A stretch of DNA of 64,000 nucleotides. It comes from Nothopassalora personata (taxonomy: Eukaryota > Ascomycota > Dothideomycetes > Mycosphaerellales > Mycosphaerellaceae). Shown piece by piece: positions 1-9,339 of the stretch. The translations under genes and the position numbers were made by a program. The DNA lies in NCBI GenBank assembly GCA_033816765.1, contig CM066297.1:1792573-1856572 (forward strand), in the 5' to 3' direction. The notes beneath the pieces were generated by a model, which was not told the origin of the DNA, searched no databases, and saw nothing but the letters and a program-made list of their open reading frames with translations. Numbering within the stretch: position 1 is the stretch's first letter; the number at the start of each line of letters is the position of its first letter.

Positions 1-457
1 CTCGTTTCGCAGCATACTCTTCATCACTCAAACCTGATCATCAGGATATTTCGGGAAGATAGACATGCTGAGATCGGTGGCGGTCCGCTGGTCAAGGGGT
101 TACGCAACGGTTTGTGCTTACGTTTGCAGCTGCATTCAATCCAGGGCAAGGGCCACGGATCTGGTCTAGCAATTGGGACCTGTAGACATGGTTACCTGAT
201 GTCGAGACGAATTGCGTGTTGCGGGTGAATGTTGGACAGGGTGCTGGGCCACAGTTGTTGCGTTGCTTGCTTGCCTGAACAATGGCCACGCCTGAAGCTT
301 GATCCCGCAGAGATTCACTGAGGGATACGCATACACCTGCTACACTCAGGGCGATCGTGGTGTCACTCCAGGCTGCGCTGCAAACAGTTGTATTGCCTAG
401 ATGCATTCGCTCAAAATCATGGTCTGAAGTTGCAACAGTCCAATTCCCAGCACCCAT
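1..457 (-). pseudogene. Heme-thiolate (family 2) peroxidase, N-terminal fragment
   Basis: Reading leftwards from 457, the frame reaches the motif RGPCPGLNAAAN at about residues 102-113. This is the heme-ligand Pro-Cys-Pro region of chloroperoxidases and unspecific peroxygenases, secreted enzymes that bind heme through that cysteine. A GTAAGC...CTCAG intron of 54 nt follows, and the next exon opens with HVYLP, matching the family's NHGYLP. The frame then breaks within a few codons, where the family normally has Arg-Asn-Gly, and the fragment runs off the window. The roughly 100 residues before the motif are longer than a usual signal-peptide leader and I cannot assign them. The rest of the protein is not downstream on this strand; matching later parts lie on the plus strand from 481. 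Confidence 0.6.
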
Positions 458-480
458 ACCTCATCATGGCGCCCTTCTCC

Positions 481-850
481 GGTCTAGTGGCCCCTTGACG
501 CGTACAACTTTGTCATCAACTTCATGAGCAACCACTGTCAACAAGAGCCCAACGGATACCTCGAGCAGAGCCGATTCGAGACTTGATCTGGACTTACTGG
601 TTCAAATAATTTACGTGGCTCAGAGGTCAAGAGCGCATCCCTGAGAACCGGTCAGCGGTTATCTATTCAACATAACATCCAAGTTTACTAACACCATCTT
701 CATTAACGTCGTCCTTCCATCTCGCGCTCTACCATCCCCGGTGTTTCCAGGATCTCATCGCCCAGTTCGCCGCCTACCCAGTCCAGTTCCACTTTACCGG
801 CAAGACCAACTCGTTTGTCGGCGTTCCCTACAAGGACATTGAATCCTTGG
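481..850 (+). pseudogene. Heme-thiolate (family 2) peroxidase, central and C-terminal fragments
   Basis: Three short stretches in different frames resemble consecutive blocks of family 2 peroxidases. DAYNFVINFMSNH at 497-535 matches the conserved block after the distal heme region. GQERIPENR at 625-651 matches the family's GHERIPENW. FQDLIAQFAAYP followed by TNSFVGV at about 748-825 matches the later F-x-AD-LIA-x-A-x-x-YP block. Stops at 584 and 616 and frame changes between blocks rule out an intact gene. TTTCCAG at 744-750 could be a splice acceptor. Identification rests on motif order only. Together with the minus-strand fragment at 1-457 these look like two halves of one gene in opposite orientation. 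Confidence 0.55.
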
Positions 851-1273
851 GAATACAGCGTGATGATCAGAGGCTTGGACTCCTGCCGTCAGGGTGGCTG
901 CGTGTATGCCGTGAAGCGGTGAGGGATGATCCTGTCGTAGTTCCTCATCACCGCAACCATAATACTGGTGAGATCGTTAATTATGATCCGCGTATGACTA
1001 AAGAGTCGCTTCTACAGCGTGGTGTAGAGCTTGATACGGTGCCATCGATGTAATTGATAGTTCGCAACGGACGACCTGGAGTGTGAGCCGCTGTTGTGAT
1101 GCTGCGGGGGTAGGATGATATCGCGTCGGACGCGCGGACACTGCTTTGTTTCTTATGCCATGATCATTCATTGAACAGCCTGCGAAGGGCCTACTGATTG
1201 CTCCAGTATCCACGGGAAGGGGCGCGTCGCAGAGCGCTACGAGCATTCATACACCCCTAATTTGGTATATTCC
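851..1273. other. No supported gene
   Basis: A short open frame continues from the peroxidase fragment to about 1053, but I recognise no domain in it. The remainder to 1273 is presumably the 3' flank of the MYND gene. I see nothing else here. Confidence 0.5.
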
Positions 1274-2124
1274 CTATCTACGTCTCCCCTGCCCATCCAC
1301 GACCATAGCTCCGCACACCTCCTGGTGCGCCTCCCTGTCGCTCCCCTCACAAGCAGTCCCACAGTACCACACCTCTCCGCATCCTCCACATGCCCTCAGG
1401 CGAAAACTAACCCCGTCACAATACCCACACTTCCGCGGCACCTCCTTTCCAGCGCCACCGTCCGCGCTCTTCTTCTTCTCCTGCGTCTGCATGAACGGGT
1501 TCTCCATGCCCTCATACTTCTCATATCCCTTCGCAGTCCCATCCGCCTTGATCGCCTCCCACGTCGCCGCCATACTCTCCGCCGTGAAGCTGCTATCCTT
1601 GATAGCGCGGTAGTACTCGTGCTTGAGCTTGGCAGTGGCGAATGTCGCCCCATGCTTCTTGATCTCCTTGATGCGGCCACGCAGGAAATGGTCCATAGCA
1701 TGAATGTACTCAATGTCCAGATCCTCCCCATCTGCCCGCGCGATCAGAACCGTGTCCCAGAATTTCCATCCCCACGCTTCGCCGAAGGCTGTAGAGCTGG
1801 GGTCGAGGTTGGTGAAGAGGCGGTTGGCGACGCTGTTGAGGACTGCGTAGGTGTTGTTGATCTTGCATCGGAAGCTGGAGTATTGGCCTTGGGAGATGAG
1901 GATCGGCTGGCCTTCGGTTGAGAGGTTGAGGATCTTTAGAGGGAGGCCGAGCTTTTGGAGATGTCGGAGGAGCGCCAAATAGTGGTACTGAAGGTTCCGG
2001 GGGTTTCGGTTTCGAAGAGGAATGGTTCGAGGGTGCAGGACGAGCCAAAGTTGTCGGCTGCTGGCTTTGAGGTGGCTTTGATGACCCACGTCTTGACGGC
2101 GGGCATGGTGGAAGCGGTAGCCAT
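1274..2124 (-). CDS. MYND zinc-finger protein, apparent 1-nt frameshift
   Basis: The C-terminus carries a MYND-type finger, with CGYC, then CGGC, then WYCGTAC and a final HQEVC in the last 50 residues. MYND fingers are zinc-binding protein-protein interaction modules. The N-terminal part starts at ATG 2124 (MATASTMPAVKTWVIK) and is coherent for about 57 codons to SSDISK. Coherent sequence then continues in another frame from LGLPLKILNLS to the stop at 1274. The switch falls at the four-T run 1953-1956 (AAAA on the coding strand); one more base there would join both parts, and I see no plausible intron. Either the gene is broken or this is a sequence error. The corrected length would be about 283 residues. 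A longer same-frame reading upstream to 2392 looks like a shadow. The cellular role is unknown. Confidence 0.7.
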
Positions 2125-2648
2125 GGCGGGAGGAGGATTGAGCTGACTTTTTCGGAGAGCGGCGTTGGTGGAGCAGGAGCTGAGCTGGATTGGATAGTCG
2201 GAAAGCTGTGATAGCAGAACAGTAGCGGACTAGGAGTCGAGCTGGACGGCCGCGAGGGGTTTTGTTAGCGGAGCTGGCGGTGAGCTGGCGAGTCTGAAAT
2301 GGAGCGTTAGTGGCTGTAGACAGTCGAATGATTTCTGGTTGTTGTGCAACAGCGTTGGCGAGATGGCTTGATGGCACGCAGTCGCGTGGCAATGGCTATG
2401 GTTGGTGTTGGTTCAAGGTGAGGCTCGATAGATTCCGTGCCGAAGAGCAATGCCAGGGAAAGCGTACGGTGGGGGCTATCATTGGCCGAGGCCACAATTA
2501 GCTAGCGTGCTTCGGAACTCATGTGCGATGAGTGAATGCTGCCTACAGCGTCAAACCTCACACAGAAAACAGCCATAATCTCACCCTCGTCGTCTATACC
2601 CGAATGTCATTACGTAGCCTTCGTCATGGGTTTCTAGCCAGTATCTAT
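2125..2648. other. Intergenic, MYND gene to HIS1
   Basis: This holds the upstream region of the MYND gene and the downstream region of HIS1. Open frames here are short and show no family resemblance. No repeat is visible. Confidence 0.5.
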
Positions 2649-3761
2649 CTACGAAGTTCTGCTGTTTGACAGTGCTGTCTGCAGAATGTCAACAGCTCCG
2701 ATTTCGGTCAGCTGGTCCATAACAATAGCCGAATCGCTGCGCTTTACCATAGCTTGGACCGCCACCCATCCCTCCTCATCGAGTGTGTTGATCGTAGGTG
2801 CACGCTTTCCGGGTGTGATCTGCTTTGCCCTGTCGAGGTTCTTGCGCTCGATGTTGTAAGTGGTCAGCACGTACTTCTGCGCGGTGATGACGCCACGAAT
2901 ACGTGCTGTGATCAAGTTCACGAGTTTGGGATCTGATGGATGCTTCGACTTGATCAGAACGGCTGTTGATTCAACGACCGTTGCGATCGCCTTGAGACCT
3001 GCTGCTCGCATCGTTTCTCCAGATTCTAGAAGTTGTGTCAGCTGTTTGCGCGTTTGCAATAGGGAGAATGCAATTGCATACCAACAAGATCCACGATGCC
3101 ATCTGCAACGCCAAGCGCACATGCTGCCTCAACACTTCCACCTACGAACTTGATATGAGTCTGGAGTTTTGGCTTGCCATCACCGTTTGCAACTCCACTC
3201 GTTTGAGCGGCCGCCTTTGCCTCTAGGCCTCCAAAATAGCTTTCTGCAAGATTTGTGAAACTTGTGACGACGTTCCTGCCAATGAGCTGTTCAGGCGTCT
3301 GAATGCTGCCATTTTCAGGCACTTGCACTTGCAGCTTGCACTGGCCGAACTCTAGATCCATGATCTCCTCAATGCCGGTGGTTTCTGTAGCAGGAGAGAC
3401 TGCCTCGTGCTCTGCAATGACATCGCGGCCGGTGATTCCGAGATCTACACGGCCCTCACCAACGAAGGTTGGGATGTCTGCTGCTGGCAAGAAGATAAGT
3501 GCCAAGGGTAAGTTCTTCACAAGTGCAATATCAAGCCGGTTATGTCTGTGGAATTTGATGTCTGATCCCGTCAGGAGGTCGAGACATGCTTGATTGAGGC
3601 GACCCTTCTTTGGGACTGCGAAGAGCAATCTATCGTTAAGGCTGTCGAAGGCATTGATTAGCGTAGGCAACGAGCGGGAGTAACGTCGCTCCATGGTGAG
3701 TTGTGGTATAGTGATATGAAAGAGGAGAGAAAGACAGGACATACTGGTTGACGAGATCCAT
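2649..3761 (-). CDS. HIS1: ATP phosphoribosyltransferase (histidine step 1)
   Basis: Catalyses the first committed step of histidine synthesis, joining ATP and PRPP to give phosphoribosyl-ATP; the fungal enzyme is feedback-inhibited by histidine. I model three exons: 3761-3745 (MDLVN plus a split His codon), 3641-3082 and 3025-2649, with introns of 103 and 56 nt that begin GTATG and end CAG or TAG. The spliced product is 317 residues, a normal length for fungal HIS1. AVPKKGRLNQA near the N-terminus, FLPAADIPTFVGEGRVDLG and the segment DLV/ESGETMRAAGLK across the second junction are hallmarks of the HisG fold. The C-terminal regulatory HisG_C domain is present (EEGWVAVQAMV to the end). The ATG at 3761 restores the conserved MDLVNHLNDRLLFAV start; later in-frame ATGs fall inside intron 1. 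RPS28 is divergent 492 bp away. Confidence 0.95.
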
Positions 3762-4253
3762 TATGCTACTGCAGCTAGCAGACTAGTACGTGGAAGGTGT
3801 TTGTTCGTCCTGAGAACTGCCACGACAGACGATGAACTTTTGTGACTGTGATTGCGGAGATACTTCGGATAGAGTTTAAGCACGTGCGGACCACTCGGAC
3901 GCAATTGCCCAAGGTCGATGCCTCAGAAGCTATATGGTATATCTGTTCTAGCGATGATGTTGTTGCAATGATGGAGGGTGAGGGAACTACTACGTTGCGC
4001 TGAGCTGCCAATCGGAGCACTTCAATGCCAGCAAAAATTCATCTGGCAGATTTCGGATCTTGCCGTCCTCCCGCGCTGTTCCTGCCTGGATGCCTGATCG
4101 CACCTGCCAAGATTCGCCGAACTCCACATACCAAATTTACCTCGACTTCTCGACCAGACGATATCGACCAGCCACGCCGCTTGACTCCATCGCGCAGACA
4201 ACCCACGATCATTTTCACCGACAACCCGACACCGTCGAACATATAGTGCCAAA
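3762..4253. promoter_or_regulatory. Divergent promoter region of HIS1 and RPS28
   Basis: The 492 bp between the two start codons must contain both promoters. A TGACTC core at 4182-4187 resembles the Gcn4/CPC1 general amino-acid control site, which would fit HIS1, but a six-base match is weak evidence and it lies nearer RPS28. No TATA box or ribosomal-protein motif is obvious. Open frames across it look incidental. Confidence 0.4.
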
Positions 4254-4625
4254 ATGGATTCCGCAAAGTAAGAGAAATGGGCAAAAGAGAAACCTGGATA
4301 AAATGCTGATGGCAGCGCTATAGGGTCCCAGTCAAGCTTGTCAAGGTCACCCGCGTCCTTGGTCGCACCGGTATGCACAATATTGAGTGATTCTGCGAAG
4401 AGCCGGAGGTTCTGACCTATGCCAGGCTCCCGTGGTGGAGTGACCCAGGTCCGCGTCGAGTTCATGGACGACACTACCCGTAGCATCATCCGCAACGTCA
4501 AGGGCCCAGGTATGGACTGGTGGGCGGATCTTTGCGAGAATCTGGACACTAATATCTCTGCAGTCCGTGAGGATGACATCCTTTGCCTGCTCGAGTCTGA
4601 GCGTGAGGCACGAAGACTCAGATAA
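4254..4625 (+). CDS. RPS28: 40S ribosomal protein S28 (eS28)
   Basis: Small-subunit ribosomal protein near the mRNA exit/decoding region. Four exons splice cleanly: 4254-4267, 4324-4370, 4426-4509 and 4564-4625, with introns of 56, 55 and 54 nt that all begin GTA and end AG. The product is exactly 68 residues, the usual eS28 length in many eukaryotes. It reads [20 protein letters not shown], then [13 protein letters not shown], then the S28e signature ending [10 protein letters not shown]. The small first exon (MDSA plus a split Lys codon) and heavy intron load are typical of fungal ribosomal protein genes. All junction phases agree, so confidence is very high. Confidence 0.97.
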
Positions 4626-5676
4626 GCTGGACACGATCCGATGAGAGGGGCGGACGTAAGATGGACAGCATGGTGGTCATGATGCGAAGAAATTTTCGGC
4701 GGAATGCAACAAACGGCGTTTGCGGCTATGACATGGCATGGGCATGTATGCAGTGACCGGAGCAGTCGCAGATTCTTCAGCAGCGCGAGTTGCGGCTCAC
4801 TATAACGACTTCAAGTTTTGATCCCTCTCAGAAGTGCCATTTTCTGGTCTCAAAATGCCTGTGATTTGATGTTCGCTGAGTGTGACGTGCAGCACCTTGA
4901 GTCGTACCTTTCCTCCTCTGATGGTTTCACATGCTTTGCCAAGCGTCAGAACGAGATGGAGTAACATCCGAGAATGGAAGGTACTATTCCGGGATCACGA
5001 CTTGGACCTCTAGCCTGGTCTTGCCGATCTTCAACCATTGACCCAAAGTGGTATCGAAAGAGTCTTGCATCACAACTGCATGCGTGGAGGTCTAATCACC
5101 GAGCATCGCCGGTCTGTGCTGATTTAGGCACCATCTGCCAGTACCCGACGCCATCAGGCTCAACCAGGACTCGGAAATCTGCATTAGGACACGCGGTCGC
5201 TGTTCTCCTGCCTATAGCGATCCAAAAGTAGGACAAATGAAAGTGGCGTCCTTATAGACGTACGCGTTGCACGACTCAGTCTGACCGTGGCGCTCTCGGT
5301 CACGGTTGTGCCGAGACAGCAGAATCTCACGACTCAACATCTGTTCCACGAAGCCTGCTCCCGAGACTGCTCGAAGGACATTCAGAGTCGTGCGAACATT
5401 AGAGACATCCCTTTCCGGACTGCAATCCCAATTGCATATCCGGCTTTCAAAGTCACCACCCACACACCGCCACGACAGGTTGGTCCGACCTTGCCGGTCT
5501 ACATGTACCGACATGACCTGCATACCCCTGCCGCGCGCGAGGATACCCACTAGTGCCGTCAAATAGAAGTAGTAACTGCCTCCAGACGTCCACAGTGGAA
5601 TATGTGATGTCAAATGCCTTTCAGATGGCGCTGGTCTCGACTTGGGGCTTGCATGTGCTACAACAATGAATATTGG
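4626..5676. other. Intergenic, no supported gene
   Basis: About 1 kb of ordinary base composition downstream of RPS28. A minus-strand open frame (5781-5212) begins inside the left arm of the inverted repeat and runs into this stretch, but its sequence has no recognisable domain. It may be the 3' part of a gene interrupted by the repeat. I see no RNA gene. Confidence 0.4.
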
Positions 5677-6176
5677 ATGTGTTTGACCAACGACTATATT
5701 GCTCCACTTGACATTGTTGGGTTTTACGATTCTATGCTCTAGTAGTAAGTTAACGAATGGAACTGTGTACTTTTTAAGCAATTAACAAATTGAACTTGTC
5801 TTTATGGTGTAAGGACTCCCCTTGTCCTAAGAAGTAAAATATAATATAGAGTGTCTCTTTACTGTCTTATAGCTAACACCTAAAAGATGAGCTGTAGAAT
5901 TGGTGATCACTGGTTGGATCATCGAACAGGATATTGTAACTTGATCTTGAGGAGAGGACCAGAAACTCTTTCAGGTGTTAGCCATAAGACAGTACAGAGA
6001 CACTCTGTATTACATTTCACTTCTTAGGTTAAGAGAATCCTTATATTATAAAGACAAGTTTAAGTTGTCAATTGCTTAGAAAGTACACAGTTCCATTCGT
6101 TAACTTACTACTAGAGCATAGAATCGTAAGACCCAATAATGCCAAGTGGAGCAATATAGTCGTTGGTCAAACACAT
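5677..6176. repeat. Large inverted repeat with LTR-like arms
   Basis: Arms of about 200-214 bp (5677 to about 5890, and about 5963 to 6176) are reverse complements with scattered differences, mostly transitions, around a loop of about 70-75 bp. Outer ends read ATGTGTTTGACCAACGAC on the left and its complement on the right. Within each arm a unit of about 165 bp reads TGTTAG to CCCAACA/CCCAATA when read outward from the loop, as an LTR would. No matching short duplication is visible at the outer ends. It could be a foldback element or two outward-facing LTR fragments joined head to head. Confidence 0.75.
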
Positions 6177-6745
6177 GCTTTGAGCAGGCGCAGGTGCATC
6201 GAGACTTGCTACGAGCGCGCGCATTGCTAGTCGCGCTTCTGTGGTCGAAACAATGATTCTCACGAGCTTGGGACAGTCGACCGGGCCAGAGCTGTCTACG
6301 GTGATGGACACTTTCGAGACCCTCTCGTCTACGCAGCCTCTCTCGGTGCAAATCCACTTCGGCATCCGCATACGTTCCATGGCAAGGTGGCTTGACTATG
6401 CTACCAAGGGCCCCGACCCTTGATGGACTTCTGGACTCGATTTGAGCGACGAGCTGGAGTCGAGATGGTCGCCACGGAGATGATCTGCATCGGCAAGTGT
6501 CCTTTTCAGTATGGCCCTCGCTCTTCTCCGTCATCTACTCTTGCAAGGTCGACTGTCGTTGCTGTCCAGGAATCGTAGAGTGTCGCTCTCCTCCGTGTCG
6601 TCTACCTCCATCTCATAGCCTCATCGATTCCGCCAGGATCCCATGGACTGTAACTAAAGAGACCAAAATCACATCCTCAAACTTCGTTCATAACCTAAGC
6701 GACCTGAACGCATCAAGTATCAAAACCAGCACGTGATACAGCGAA
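6177..6745 (-). other. Possible coding remnant beside the inverted repeat
   Basis: On the minus strand an open stretch between about 6380 and the repeat (MPKWICTERGCV and onward) has coding-like composition and runs into the right repeat arm. A further segment, MEVDDTEESDTLRFLDSNDS, lies upstream on the same strand near 6610-6550. No family is recognised. With the frame leaving the left arm it might be a gene split by the repeat insertion; this is inference only. Confidence 0.25.
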
Positions 6746-6802
6746 GGTGTGGCTTCCCTTTCCTGTCTAGCGCGTAGGCGGAAGGATCTCATTATGCCTT
6801 AT

Positions 6803-6890
6803 TGTGAATTAGGTAACCAATAGCTATGTTAGTTAGGACTTAGCACATATATACTATATTATACTATTTCTATAGCTAGATAGTCTTACA
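6803..6890 (+). repeat. 88-bp LTR-like sequence, left edge of the transposon block
   Basis: It begins TGTGAATTAGG and ends CTTACA, and is nearly identical over its whole 88 bp to 52789-52876 at the right edge of the block; the differences are RIP-type transitions. The right copy is preceded by a purine-rich tract, so I read these as 5' and 3' LTRs of one plus-strand element. Ordinary host-like sequence lies to the left and nested elements start 2 bp to the right. Flanks read CCTTAT here and CCCTAT on the far side, which is suggestive but not an exact target duplication. Confidence 0.65.
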
Positions 6891-6892
6891 CC

Positions 6893-7277
6893 TGTTACGG
6901 TTTGGTCCAAACGGCAGCCCCGACCAGACACACGTAACACTAATCACTTAGAGACACGTGATACTGATCATCCAGACGCACGTGACACTGATCATCTAGA
7001 CAGACTGATCAGTGTAATCAGTATGCTTAGTAGGACTGATGAAGGTAATTATACTAAGCTATAGGCTCTACGCCGCGGATCTCCTTTGTATTTAGGAACG
7101 CTAGAAACCCTTATAGTTCTAATGCGTTCAACTTATGTTACTATCTTACTAATTAGAATAAAACTCTTATTCCTATCATTTATCTTCGCTTAGCTTACTT
7201 TAGCCTCTCTAAAGAATACCGCTACGTGACTTGACTTATCTCTCCTTCGAGACTAGCCCTAGAACGAGATAATAACA
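6893..7277 (+). repeat. 5' LTR of chromovirus A
   Basis: 385 bp, starting TGTTACGG and ending AATAACA, matching 13348-13731. Against the un-RIPed solo LTR at 26021-26455 the shared half differs mainly by CA to TA and TG to TA changes, for example GCTTGCTTCAGCC against GCTTACTTTAGCC. Confidence 0.9.
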
Positions 7278-7294
7278 CTTTAAACGCCCTTAGG

Positions 7295-9240
7295 ATGAGC
7301 GCTACTTAAGTAGCTAGTAGGGGAACACCCGCCCCTAGCGAAGCAGGAAGCATCCGCCGTGCGCTACCACAATAGACCACTACGAAGGACGATAAGTCTA
7401 ATGACGATAACGAGCCTACTCTAAGGAAGAACGACGTTAAGGCTGCTAAGCTAGACCTCTTCTATAGAGATAGAGCTAAGTTCGACGACTGGATTAACTA
7501 GATAGATATGTATCTTATATTCAACCTAGTCGATGCCGATAAAAGAACTATCTTCGCTATTACGTACCTTCGCGGAAGTGCGTAGAACTAGATCAAACCT
7601 TACCTTAAGGAATACCTTAAAGGTATAGGACGATTAGACCCCACTAGAATGTTTAGGAGCTACACCCTCTTTAAAGATAAGATAAAGTTAATCTTTAGAA
7701 CCTCGAACGAAGTCTAATAGGCTATACGAATCATTCAACACCTAAAGTAGAAGACGTCTACTTTAGAGTATGCCGCCAAATTCGAAGAATACGGACAAAT
7801 TACTAGATAGGACTAGACGGCGTTAATAACTATATTCCGACGTAGACTTAAGGACTCCGTTAAAGACGAGTTAATAAGACACGGGGGACAGATCACTAAC
7901 CTCGAAGAGCTAATAAAGGCGTCGATTAACATCGATAACTAGCTCTAGGAACGACACTAGGAAAAGAAATACGACTCTAAAGTAGGAGGTATAGTAGGAT
8001 ACGCTCCGGATCGTAGACCCTTAGGAGGATACGTTACGAAGGGAGAATTCTTACGATAAAGTCAACCCTACTATAGACCACAGCTAATGGAACTAGACGT
8101 TACCTAACAAGGACGGAGGATCGATAAGAGTAGGGGCCACGGAAAGCCCTTTAAAGGAAAAGGAAAACTCACATACTATGCCTATAGTAAGGAAGGTCAC
8201 ATAGCGCGGGATTGCCGCGGTAAAAATATAGTGCGCCGCGAGCAGTTTAATATAATGTAACTAAAGGCAGGCAAATCTAGGAGCAGTATTGGAGCCCGAC
8301 AATTTAACTATACCTAGAGAGTAGAGGAGAAGGATAGTAACCGGGTTGCAACGCCTCTCCTAGACCCCTTATAAGGACGAGGAGGATACTATGTTCAACA
8401 ACATACACTACTACCGAATAACTAACAATTAAAGACTATTAGATTGTTTAGTATAATAGCACGAGGAGTTAACTATAAAGTTAAGAAAGAATCTCGACAC
8501 GGTCACGGAAGCCTTCACTAGCGATTCTATTACTAGGACTCGTGTTAAACCTACTACGACGCTAAGTTAGGCGTAGGGTACTAGCTACGACAACTAGTAG
8601 GAACCCTAGGAGCTTAGTACGGACAAAACAAGCTCTAAGAAGTAGACATAGACGAATCTTGCTTCGACAACGACGATAAAGAAAACCAGGATCTAGAATA
8701 GGACGGACGCTAGTTACTAGCACTAGAACAATCAACAAATGAACTAGATACTATCGAAGAAGATTACGTACCGGAGGAGTTAAGCGAGGACTTATCTGAA
8801 GAAGAGGAGAGCGACACCGACGACGAAAACGAAGTATACACATTCACGGTAGACGCGCTAAGGAAACTCTATAGGTTAATTATCTACCTCTAACGAAGGT
8901 ACGAAGAATTCCTACTAAAGTTCTTAGGGAAACGATACCTAAACCCTAACGAATTTGATAAGACACTCGACACAATAAGGGGCATAGTATAGGGCTACCT
9001 AACTATGAACAATACTAAGAACTTAGCTAAAGCGGTTATCGAACGACCACCTATAGGAAGCCGAATAACGGATACTAGATACCTAACACCGGTAGGAACT
9101 TTCGTCTTAAACGAACTACGAACAGTAGTACAGTATGTACGGGCTCTCTACTTAGAATCGTAGAAGATCTAGGAACGCAATAGACTACAAGTATAGACAC
9201 AGGGTAACGGGCTATAGGTTCTAGCCGAAGCCTCTAGGCA
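7295..9240 (+). pseudogene. gag of chromovirus A
   Basis: ATG 7295 opens a degenerate frame whose helical capsid region (KLDLFYRDRAKFDDWI at about 7445-7495 and onward) matches Ty3/Gypsy gag, the structural protein of the virus-like particle. A CCHC zinc knuckle at about 8170-8215 reads with Tyr in place of its first two Cys, followed by KEGHIARDC; these are TGC/TGT to TAT-type RIP changes. Many TAG/TAA codons stand where Gln is expected. An acidic, low-complexity stretch (8740-8850) lies downstream. The boundary with the protease region is not defined by the sequence. Confidence 0.75.
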
Positions 9241-9339
9241 CGAAGCATAGCGAACTACATACCATTCGGGAAAAGGATTAGCTCCCTAGGAATAAGCGAC
9301 TAAAGGGAGTTATGCAATACTTAGGCTCACGTATCGACA

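Noticed and set aside
1274..2392. A 372-codon minus-strand ORF as the full MYND protein
   Set aside because: Its first 140 codons are low-complexity and antisense or out of frame to the coherent N-terminus that starts at 2124; only the C-terminal part is real.
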